Shown here in pieces: positions 1 through 5,049 of a DNA stretch of 7,303 nucleotides. The translations under genes and the position numbers were made by a program. Source of the stretch: an uncultured Selenomonadales bacterium. Its GTDB lineage: Bacteria > Bacillota > Negativicutes > Selenomonadales > Selenomonadaceae. The notes under the pieces were generated by a model. It ran no database searches and was not told where the DNA came from. It worked only from the letters and a program-made list of their open reading frames with translations. The stretch spans positions 1 through 7,303 of the forward strand of contig CALGGP010000019.1 of NCBI GenBank assembly GCA_937915885.1, in the 5' to 3' direction. The stretch's first letter is position 1. Each line of letters starts with the position of its first letter.

Positions 1-58
1 GGGAACCACGGGCTAAGTTGGGCGCCGTCATTCGTGGGCGGGAGCGTCGGCGGCGCCC
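1..58 (-). repeat. 77-bp palindromic intergenic repeat, copy 1 (truncated by window edge)
   Basis: Read on the minus strand, this stretch matches the plus-strand element at 7091-7167. Over the first 43 bases from position 59 inward I count 38 identities to the copy at 7090-7132. It carries GGCGCC at 52-57 and 21-26, 31 bases apart, the same spacing as in the other two copies. A 9-bp perfect inverted repeat (19-27 with 51-59, TGGGCGCCG/CGGCGCCCA) could form a hairpin. Weaker similarity continues to base 1, so the element probably runs off the window. It lies 17 bases past the radA stop codon, in the sense orientation of that transcript. There is no U-run after the stem, so it is not a standard intrinsic terminator. 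Confidence 0.75.
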
Positions 59-75
59 ATAAAACACCTTCGGGC

Positions 76-1437
76 TCAATTATTTTTGCGCGGGAATGCG
101 GCTTTGAATGCTTCCCTCAACGTCGAGACCGCCGTCAACTCCATCCCGAGCTCCGCCGCGTCGATCTCCTTCGCATTTTTCGTCGGCAATACCGCCCGCT
201 CAAATCCCAATCGTCGAGCCTCATTCAATCGCTGTCGCACAAAATGCACCGCCCGCACTTCGCCCGCCAAGCCGACTTCTCCGAAAAATACCGTCCGAGG
301 CGCAATCGGCAAGTTCGCGAAGCTCGACGCCAGACTGATCGCGATCGCCAAATCCGCCGCAGGCTCATCTATTTTTATGTCGCCCGCAGTTTTCAAAAAT
401 ACGTCGCACACGCCAATCGGCATCCGCAATCGCTTTTCGAGCACCGCCAACAACAATTGGATTTTTTTTACGTCGATCGAATCCGACGTTCGACGCGGCG
501 GCATAATTGACGTCTTCGCCACCAACGCTTGGACTTCAACCAACAACGCCCTCGAGCCTTCGACCGTCGGCAACACCACGCTCCCGATCTCGTCAACTTT
601 GTCGGGCAAAAAGATGCTCGACGCGTCCGGCAGATCGAACAACCCCTCCTGCCGCATCTCGAATAATCCGATCTCCGATGTCGCGCCGAACCGATTTTTG
701 ATCGCCCGCAATATCCTTAAATCCGACGCCTGTTGCCCCTCGAATAAAAGCACCGTGTCAACCAGATGCTCGAGCACGCGCGGCCCCGCCAACGCGCCGT
801 CCTTCGTCACGTGCCCGATCAAAATTATCGTTACGTCCTTCGACTTCGCGAGACGTAAAAAATCCGCCGCGCACTCCCGTATCTGAGAGACGTTGCCGGC
901 GGACGAGTCGATTGTCGATTTGAATATCGTCTGTATCGAGTCGATGACCGCGAAGTCGGGCTTTAATTTGCCGATTGAGGCGATGATGTGTTCGAGCATG
1001 TTTTGCGTCGACACGTAGAGATTTTTCGAGACGGCGGTGATTCGATCCGCGCGCATTTTCAATTGCGCCGCCGATTCCTCCGCCGACACATACAGCGCCT
1101 TCAAACCGTTGACGGCGAGCGTCGACGCGACCTTCAACGCCAGCGACGATTTACCGATGCCCGGCGCTCCCGCCATCAACACGACGGAACTTTGCACCAG
1201 CCCGCCGCCGAGCACTCGATCGAGTTCGCCCGAGCCCGACATAATGCGTGGCACGTCGTCGAGATCGATCTCTGTGATGGGCGTCGGCTCGACGGAATTA
1301 AGCGCCTTGTTCGATTCGCGCGGCGCCGTCGCATTTTCCTCGAAACTGTTCCAAGCGCCGCAGTCGGGGCATTTGCCGAGCCACTTCGACGAGACGTAGC
1401 CGCAATTCGAGCAGACGTAGTTTAGTGATCGTTTCAT
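76..1437 (-). CDS. radA: DNA repair protein RadA (Sms)
   Basis: This is RadA, a RecA-like, DnaB-like ATPase that promotes branch migration and processing of recombination intermediates in DNA repair. At 453 residues it has the usual family length and all expected parts. The N-terminal four-cysteine zinc finger is C9, C12, C23, C26 (CSNCGY...GKCPDCGAW). The Walker A motif is GAPGIGKSS at 90-98, a Walker B-like strand ends at D166 (FAVIDS), and the RadA-specific KNRFG motif is at 247-251. The C-terminal Lon-like domain (about 280-450) includes GDIKIDEPAADLAI. The ATG at 1437 directly precedes the zinc finger at the expected distance. Its ribosome binding site is weak, so translation may depend on the upstream 95-residue gene, whose stop lies 9 bases away. 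The frequent Firmicutes neighbours (clpC, disA) are absent. An A8 run on the coding strand lies at K324-K325. Confidence 0.97.
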   Translation of the reverse strand: MKRSLNYVCSNCGYVSSKWLGKCPDCGAWNSFEENATAPRESNKALNSVEPTPITEIDLDDVPRIMSGSGELDRVLGGGLVQSSVVLMAGAPGIGKSSLALKVASTLAVNGLKALYVSAEESAAQLKMRADRITAVSKNLYVSTQNMLEHIIASIGKLKPDFAVIDSIQTIFKSTIDSSAGNVSQIRECAADFLRLAKSKDVTIILIGHVTKDGALAGPRVLEHLVDTVLLFEGQQASDLRILRAIKNRFGATSEIGLFEMRQEGLFDLPDASSIFLPDKVDEIGSVVLPTVEGSRALLVEVQALVAKTSIMPPRRTSDSIDVKKIQLLLAVLEKRLRMPIGVCDVFLKTAGDIKIDEPAADLAIAISLASSFANLPIAPRTVFFGEVGLAGEVRAVHFVRQRLNEARRLGFERAVLPTKNAKEIDAAELGMELTAVSTLREAFKAAFPRKNN

Positions 1438-1446
1438 TCGACGGGC

Positions 1447-1734
1447 TTATTTTTTGATGTTGGTCTTCGACGATTTTGCGGTCGATTGAGGCGCCGCCTG
1501 CTTCGGAGCGGATTGCTGAGGTGCGGGTTGCGAGGCGCTGACCATCTCCGACAAAATTTCTCCGATCGCGACCTTCATAATCGAGACCACGTCGGCGACC
1601 ACCGCGTTATAGAGATCGCCGCCGTCGACCACGCCGCGCCCATTCTCCGTCACGAAAAATTTCTTGGGGATTTGCGCCTGCTTGAAAGCGGCATCGACTT
1701 TATCATTAACAAGACGTTCGATAAACGGATTCAT
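1447..1734 (-). CDS. Small protein of unknown function, first gene of the radA unit
   Basis: I do not recognise this 95-residue protein. The start is well supported: AAGGAGGT (complement of 1742-1749) lies 7 bases before the ATG, just downstream of a strong promoter. Residues 1-66 look folded and mostly helical. They include MNPFIERLVNDKVDAAF, a GRGVVDGGDLYN turn and a hydrophobic helix with VVSIMKVAIGEILSEMV. Residues 67-95 are a low-complexity tail rich in Ala, Pro, Gln, Ser and Lys, ending NIKK, probably disordered and basic. There is no signal peptide or clear membrane segment. It ends 9 bases before radA, so the two are very likely co-transcribed. A nucleic-acid-associated role or RadA partner is possible from context only. 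Confidence 0.85.
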   Translation of the reverse strand: MNPFIERLVNDKVDAAFKQAQIPKKFFVTENGRGVVDGGDLYNAVVADVVSIMKVAIGEILSEMVSASQPAPQQSAPKQAAPQSTAKSSKTNIKK

Positions 1735-1762
1735 CGATCATACCTCCTTAAACTCGAGACAA

Positions 1763-1791
1763 ATTTTATTGCACCGTCGGCAACGTGTCAA
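1763..1791 (-). promoter_or_regulatory. Sigma-70/SigA-type promoter for the 95-aa gene and radA
   Basis: On the minus strand a perfect -35 TTGACA (complement of 1786-1791) is followed, after exactly 17 bases, by TAAAAT (complement of 1763-1768), five of six matches to the -10 consensus. Transcription would begin near 1756, giving a short leader of about 20 nt. The leader is followed at once by AAGGAGGT (1742-1749) and, 7 bases later, the ATG at 1734. Confidence 0.85.
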
Positions 1792-1801
1792 GGCAAAAAA
1801 A

Positions 1802-1830
1802 TTGACAGCGTCCTATGCTGATGCTAACAT
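1802..1830 (+). promoter_or_regulatory. Divergent extended -10 promoter facing the HAD gene
   Basis: A perfect TTGACA at 1802-1807 is followed after 17 bases by TAACAT at 1825-1830, which matches four of six -10 positions. It is preceded by TGC (1822-1824), the TGn of an extended -10. Its -35 box is an inverted copy of the minus-strand promoter's -35 (1786-1791), 10 bases away across an A-rich centre. The next gene on this strand starts at 2168, so the transcript would have a leader of roughly 330 nt. No other convincing promoter for the HAD gene was found. Confidence 0.65.
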
Positions 1831-1857
1831 CAATTCACTTGATCGTCGATTTTTTCA

Positions 1858-1934
1858 GGGCGCCGCCGACGCCCCCACCCTCGGAGCGCGGCGCCCAACT
1901 GAGGACGGCGATCCCACCCGCGTCGACGGCGCCA
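1858..1934 (+). repeat. 77-bp palindromic intergenic repeat, copy 2
   Basis: Three GGCGCC hexamers at 1859, 1890 and 1928 have spacings of 31 and 38 bases, identical to the copy at 7091-7167. The second half (1890-1933) differs from that copy at only three of 44 positions. The ends form a 14-bp inverted repeat with one mismatch (1859-1872 with 1920-1933). It lies in the presumed leader of the HAD gene, in the same orientation relative to transcription as the other copies. No flanking target-site duplication is obvious. Confidence 0.8.
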
Positions 1935-1977
1935 CGCCTTTTAAAGGCTGCGTCTCCGACCGTCAAGGGGCGGCGCC
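1928..1977 (+). repeat. GGCGCC-bounded cassette A
   Basis: This 50-base unit has GGCGCC at both ends and an internal near-palindrome GCCTTTTAAAGGC. Its first 22 bases are identical to those of cassette B at 2040-2088, and the rest is clearly related. It overlaps the last GGCGCC of the 77-bp element, so the elements are nested or chained through this hexamer. Confidence 0.75.
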
Positions 1978-2039
1978 TTCTGTTCGCAACGCTCTGCTTT
2001 GTAAAGACAGGCGGGAGAAAATCATCGCCCTGCGGCGGC

Positions 2040-2088
2040 GGCGCCACGCCTTTTAAAGGCTACGCTTCGACTGTTAAGTGACGGCGCC
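2040..2088 (+). repeat. GGCGCC-bounded cassette B
   Basis: A 49-base relative of cassette A, 112 bases downstream, again bounded by GGCGCC (2040-2045 and 2083-2088) and containing GCCTTTTAAAGGC. The last third has diverged from A by several substitutions and one base of length. It is followed directly by TAAAATTTTTC, a boundary motif also found at the autotransporter stop codon. Confidence 0.75.
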
Positions 2089-2108
2089 CTAAAATTTTTC
2101 ATGGGTTG

Positions 2109-2125
2109 AAACCCCGTAGGGGTTT
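2109..2125 (+). promoter_or_regulatory. GC hairpin in the HAD leader
   Basis: AAACCCC (2109-2115) pairs perfectly with GGGGTTT (2119-2125) across a three-base loop (GTA); a G-T wobble could add one more pair. Only one T follows the stem before a G-rich tract, so it is not an intrinsic terminator. It lies about 30 bases before the ribosome binding site and directly abuts the G-quadruplex motif. The CCCC arm could alternatively pair with a GGG tract of that motif. Confidence 0.6.
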
Positions 2126-2126
2126 T

Positions 2127-2141
2127 GGGTGGGCGGGCGGG
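2127..2141 (+). promoter_or_regulatory. Perfect G-quadruplex motif (G3N1)3G3 upstream of the HAD ribosome binding site
   Basis: Four GGG tracts separated by single bases (loops T, C, C) occur on the coding strand, 13 bases before the GAGGAGG ribosome binding site. Three-guanine tracts with one-base loops are known to give the most stable parallel quadruplexes. In the mRNA this could block or modulate ribosome access. A functional role is inference. Confidence 0.7.
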
Positions 2142-2167
2142 ATCAAAAATTTTTGAGGAGGATCAAT

Positions 2168-2920
2168 ATGAAGATCGCGATCACTGACTTTGACGGCACC
2201 TTGAAACCTTTTGACGACAAAATTCCGCCGTCGACCATCGACGCCATTCACCGTTGGAGAGCGGCGGGAAATAAATTCGGCATCGCCACCGGACGCGAGC
2301 TCACCATGCTAAATCACGACCTCCGACATTACGACATCACGACCGATTTTTTGATCTGCGTCAACGGCGCGGTCGTCTTCGACAAGGATCGAAACATCCT
2401 GCAATCGATTCGGATCGCTCGACCGTTGAAGGAACGGCTGATCGAATTGCCGCTGATCAAAAATTTTTCCGGCGCGATGATCTGTTTCTGCGAGCGCGGC
2501 TGTTATTCGATCCGTCCTTATCCCGAGATGTCGCTCGAATTGGCGCCGCCGATCGCGTTGACCGATTCGCTCGACATGGACGACGTTGTTCAGTACGGGA
2601 TCAGATTCGAGACGACGGAGCAGGCGTCGGAGGCTCAATTTTTGATCGAGCGGGAGATTCCTCAACTGGGCGGCAATCAGAACAGAATTTATCTCGACGT
2701 CAACGTCCGACCCGTCGATAAAAAATTCGGCGTCGACAGTTTGCTCGACAAAATGAATTGGCGCGGCAATGAAGTGCTCACAATCGGCGACGATAAAAAT
2801 GATCTGCCGATGATCACCGCCTTCAACGGATTTACCGTCCGTCGAGCCGCCGACCTTATAAAAAAATCCGCGCGGAAAATTTATGATTCCGTCGGCGACA
2901 TGCTCAACGACAATCTCTGA
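2168..2920 (+). CDS. HAD-superfamily hydrolase, Cof-like (subclass IIB) phosphatase
   Basis: A cytoplasmic Mg-dependent phosphatase of about the usual Cof-like length (250 residues), probably acting on small phosphorylated metabolites such as sugar phosphates or flavin nucleotides; the substrate cannot be told from sequence. Motif I is DFDGTL with nucleophile D7 and D9. Motif II is the threonine in IATGR (T41). Motif III is a lysine in DKKFGVDSLL (K185 or K186). Motif IV is GDDKNDLPMI (D208, D209, D212). The IIB cap lies between motifs II and III, about residues 80-180. The ATG at 2168 was chosen because GAGGAGG (2155-2161) lies 6 bases before it and the protein then starts MKIAITDFDG, as is typical. 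An upstream GTG at 2129 would put the ribosome binding site inside the gene. No terminator is evident after the stop. Confidence 0.92.
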   Translation: MKIAITDFDGTLKPFDDKIPPSTIDAIHRWRAAGNKFGIATGRELTMLNHDLRHYDITTDFLICVNGAVVFDKDRNILQSIRIARPLKERLIELPLIKNFSGAMICFCERGCYSIRPYPEMSLELAPPIALTDSLDMDDVVQYGIRFETTEQASEAQFLIEREIPQLGGNQNRIYLDVNVRPVDKKFGVDSLLDKMNWRGNEVLTIGDDKNDLPMITAFNGFTVRRAADLIKKSARKIYDSVGDMLNDNL

Positions 2921-2963
2921 GTTCATCTAATGTGAAAACCTGAAAATATTTCTGCCGAACCCC

Positions 2964-2993
2964 TTGACACAGAGCCCCCCCCCCGTGTATAAT
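2964..2993 (+). promoter_or_regulatory. Promoter of the RTX-like/autotransporter operon with a C10 spacer tract
   Basis: Perfect -35 TTGACA (2964-2969) and perfect -10 TATAAT (2988-2993) are separated by 18 bases. The spacer is CAGAG, ten C, then GTG. The start of transcription should be near 3000, leaving a leader of about 45 nt with GGAGGAG at 3030-3036, 7 bases before the ATG at 3044. One C fewer would give the optimal 17-base spacing. The arrangement matches the homopolymer-in-spacer promoters known to control phase-variable Neisseria surface proteins such as PorA and Opc. Confidence 0.85.
2975..2984 (+). repeat. Homopolymeric C10 tract within promoter spacer
   Basis: Ten consecutive C bases lie between the -35 and -10 boxes. 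I saw no other C or G homopolymer of this length in the window. Such tracts are prone to slipped-strand length changes, and here each base gained or lost alters promoter spacing. Confidence 0.95.
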
Positions 2994-3043
2994 TTCACTC
3001 TGATGAAAAAATTTTTTCCGGGATTAATCGGAGGAGTGATTTT

Positions 3044-5038
3044 ATGGCGGACTTTTACAACACGACGGACAACACGATCATCGCGGGCACGTCGGACGCC
3101 GACTCGATTTACAACAGCGCGGCGTCGACGGTGACGATTGACGCGGGCGAAGGCGATGATACCATTCAAAACTACTACGGCGATTGGGTGACGATCTCTG
3201 CGGGCGACGGCGACGATACCATCATCGGCTTCGACGATCGGGCGACGCTCGCCTTTGCCGACGACTTGAGCACTACTTCGATTCAAAGCGGCGACGATGT
3301 GATCATCTCTGTTGAGGGTGCCTCCGTCGGGACGATCACGCTCAAAGATTTTGTCGCCGACATTGTCACAGTCCGAAATGCCAACGCCAATGTTAATCTC
3401 TCGGATGCCGACGATTCAAGCGGCTATTTTGTCGTCGACGGCTCATCAATCGAAGACACCGATACTTTTTATTCCGCCTCGTTCACGACTTCAACGGTCG
3501 GGACGAATATAGTTGTCGGCAGTGTCACGGCAGATCATGTTTATGTGGCAAGGGACGGCGCGCGGCAGTATATCAATATCAGTGACGACGGTTGGAGCGT
3601 AACGGCGGGCGACGGCGATGATTCCGTCAATAACTGGGGAGGCGACTCGAACTTTATTGACGCGGGCGCAGGCACAGATTCAATCGAAAGCGGCACCGAT
3701 AATTCAACGCTGCTCGGAGGCGCGGGGCGTGATTCGATTCGGAATCATGGAATGCGAACTCTGATCGACGGCGGTGCGGATAACGATACCATTGCCTGTT
3801 ACATCAAAGATGACGACACCGACGGCTCGTCCTCGTCATACACGACGATCCTCGGCGGCGACGGTGAAGACTACATCGACAATCACGGACATCATGCTTC
3901 GATTGAAGGCGGCGACGGCGATGATACTCTCTATAATTACGTCGGCGACGACTACGGGGCGCATTTGGAGTATGAGGCGCATTATTCGACGATTCGCGGC
4001 GGCAACGGCAATGATTTGATCGACAATCACGGACATCACGCTTTGATTGAAGGCGGCGCCGGCAATGATACTCTCTACAATTATAACGGTGCTTACTTCG
4101 ATGATGAGGCGCATTACTCGACGATCCTCGGCGGCAACGGCAACGATGTGATCGACAATCACGGCGACAACGCGATGATCAATGGCGGCGAAGGTGACGA
4201 TGAAATATTACTGAACAGCGGCTCCGCGCGGATCGAGTATGCGGACGGCGACGGCGACGATACCATTTACGGCTTCTCAAACGAGACGGCAACTCTCGAG
4301 TTCGCCGACGGCTTGACTACTGCTTCGCTCCAAAGCGGCGACGATGTGATCATCACCGTCACCGGCTCCAACGTCGGGACGATCACTCTAAAAGATGTAG
4401 CCGCTTCGATTGACGAGCCGATTAACGAGTTCACCGTTGAAATAGCCGACGGCGGTAGTTATACGATCCCCGCCTTCGACGCAACTACCGGCAGTCGCGA
4501 CGAAAATTATGTTCTGATGCTCGGCGACGCGCCCGATCATACTTTGCAATCGCCCGACGGCGACGAATTTTCGATCTGGCTCAACGGTTGGGACGGAACG
4601 GAGCACGACTCAACCATTCGGATCGTCGACGCATCGAAATTCAACGGCAGCTCGACCATCGTCGGCAACGCTCTCGAAAATGTTCTCGTCGGAAGCAACG
4701 GCGGCTCGTCTCTTTGGGGCGGCGACGGCTCCGAAAACGATACTCTGATCGGCGGAAGCGGCAGCAATGTATTTTTCTACCTCAAGGGCAACGGCAATGA
4801 TGTGATCAACAATGCGGGCGACGGCGACGTGATCAATCTGCTCAACATCAATCTCGAGGATATTGACGCCGACAGTCTCGTCGAAGGCATTGACGCCGGC
4901 TCGATCACGTTGAAATTCAACGACGGCGGCTCGATCCGCGTCAATTCTTCGTCGGATGTCGAGTTCCGATTGTCGGACGGCTCAACGTGGCAGGCTGTAG
5001 AACGCGATTCTTATACCCGACATTGGGACGTAAAGTGA
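3044..5038 (+). CDS. RTX-like calcium-binding beta-roll repeat protein (probable surface/secreted protein)
   Basis: A 664-residue, very acidic, Asp/Gly/Asn-rich protein with many RTX-type GGxGxD repeats, such as GGDGDDTLYNY and GGNGNDLIDN. These repeats bind calcium and fold as parallel beta-rolls in secreted or surface proteins. Repeats fill about 30-62, 186-410 and 540-600. Residues 104-185 and 452-540 are non-repeat beta-rich segments, and 600-664 a tail. A block of about 48 residues occurs twice (55-102 and 403-451; roughly 35 identities), each ending GTITLKD. Residues 278-369 hold two tandem units of 48 and 44 residues with unusual DNHGHHA and EAHYSTI motifs. There is no Sec signal peptide, as expected for type I secretion, but no transporter is nearby. 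No enzymatic domain was recognised, so a structural or adhesive role is inferred. The start is fixed by GGAGGAG 7 bases upstream. Confidence 0.85.
   Translation: MADFYNTTDNTIIAGTSDADSIYNSAASTVTIDAGEGDDTIQNYYGDWVTISAGDGDDTIIGFDDRATLAFADDLSTTSIQSGDDVIISVEGASVGTITLKDFVADIVTVRNANANVNLSDADDSSGYFVVDGSSIEDTDTFYSASFTTSTVGTNIVVGSVTADHVYVARDGARQYINISDDGWSVTAGDGDDSVNNWGGDSNFIDAGAGTDSIESGTDNSTLLGGAGRDSIRNHGMRTLIDGGADNDTIACYIKDDDTDGSSSSYTTILGGDGEDYIDNHGHHASIEGGDGDDTLYNYVGDDYGAHLEYEAHYSTIRGGNGNDLIDNHGHHALIEGGAGNDTLYNYNGAYFDDEAHYSTILGGNGNDVIDNHGDNAMINGGEGDDEILLNSGSARIEYADGDGDDTIYGFSNETATLEFADGLTTASLQSGDDVIITVTGSNVGTITLKDVAASIDEPINEFTVEIADGGSYTIPAFDATTGSRDENYVLMLGDAPDHTLQSPDGDEFSIWLNGWDGTEHDSTIRIVDASKFNGSSTIVGNALENVLVGSNGGSSLWGGDGSENDTLIGGSGSNVFFYLKGNGNDVINNAGDGDVINLLNINLEDIDADSLVEGIDAGSITLKFNDGGSIRVNSSSDVEFRLSDGSTWQAVERDSYTRHWDVK
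3206..3349 (+). repeat. Intragenic duplicated module, copy 1
   Basis: Codes for residues 55-102 of the RTX-like protein (DGDDTIIGF to GTITLKD) and is repeated at 4250-4396. A 24-base stretch starting CAAAGCGGCGACGATG is identical in both (3284-3307 and 4331-4354). The rest has diverged, and copy 2 is one codon longer. Confidence 0.8.
3875..4150 (+). repeat. Tandem intragenic repeat (48- and 44-residue units)
   Basis: Two consecutive in-frame units, 144 and 132 bases long, each run from IDNHG through IEGG, DTLYNY, EAHYSTI and GGNGND. The second lacks four codons in its middle. A partial third unit starts at 4151 (IDNHGDNAMINGG). High identity implies recent duplication by recombination or slippage. 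Confidence 0.8.
4250..4396 (+). repeat. Intragenic duplicated module, copy 2
   Basis: Codes for residues 403-451 (DGDDTIYGF to GTITLKD), the second copy of the module at 3206-3349. The two copies bracket the main beta-roll region, which suggests they act as a capping or spacer domain. Confidence 0.8.
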
Positions 5039-5049
5039 GGGCGGAGATC

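Larger units (their letters stand above)
1831..2167 (+). other. Long non-coding leader/intergenic region before the HAD gene
   Basis: No credible gene is seen in this stretch. It contains a 77-bp palindromic repeat (1858-1934), two GGCGCC-bounded cassettes (1928-1977 and 2040-2088), a bridge (1978-2039) with a CTTTGTAAAG mini-palindrome, a conserved TAAAATTTTTC boundary motif (2090-2100), a GC hairpin (2109-2125), a G-quadruplex motif (2127-2141) and the HAD ribosome binding site (2155-2161). If the promoter at 1802-1830 is used, all of this is 5' leader RNA. It does not match a riboswitch class that I recognise. Confidence 0.6.

Noticed and set aside
472..479. A8 run in radA as a frameshift or phase-variation site
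   Set aside because: It encodes conserved-looking Lys codons in an intact frame of a housekeeping gene, and A-runs of this length are common in Lys codons.
1835..2047. A 70-codon open frame on the minus strand across the repeats before the HAD gene
   Set aside because: It is formed entirely by GC-rich palindromic repeats, has no good ribosome binding site, and would oppose the likely leader transcript.
2090..2095. TAAAAT as a -10 box for the HAD gene
   Set aside because: No acceptable -35 lies 16-19 bases upstream, and the bases belong to the repeated TAAAATTTTTC boundary motif.
2129..2167. Upstream GTG start adding 13 residues to the HAD protein
   Set aside because: The GTG lies inside the G-quadruplex motif with no ribosome binding site, while GAGGAGG sits correctly before the ATG at 2168.
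4987..5049. Longer autotransporter start overlapping the RTX-like gene
   Set aside because: It would bury the signal peptide behind 21 extra residues; the ATG at 5050 gives a normal Sec signal.
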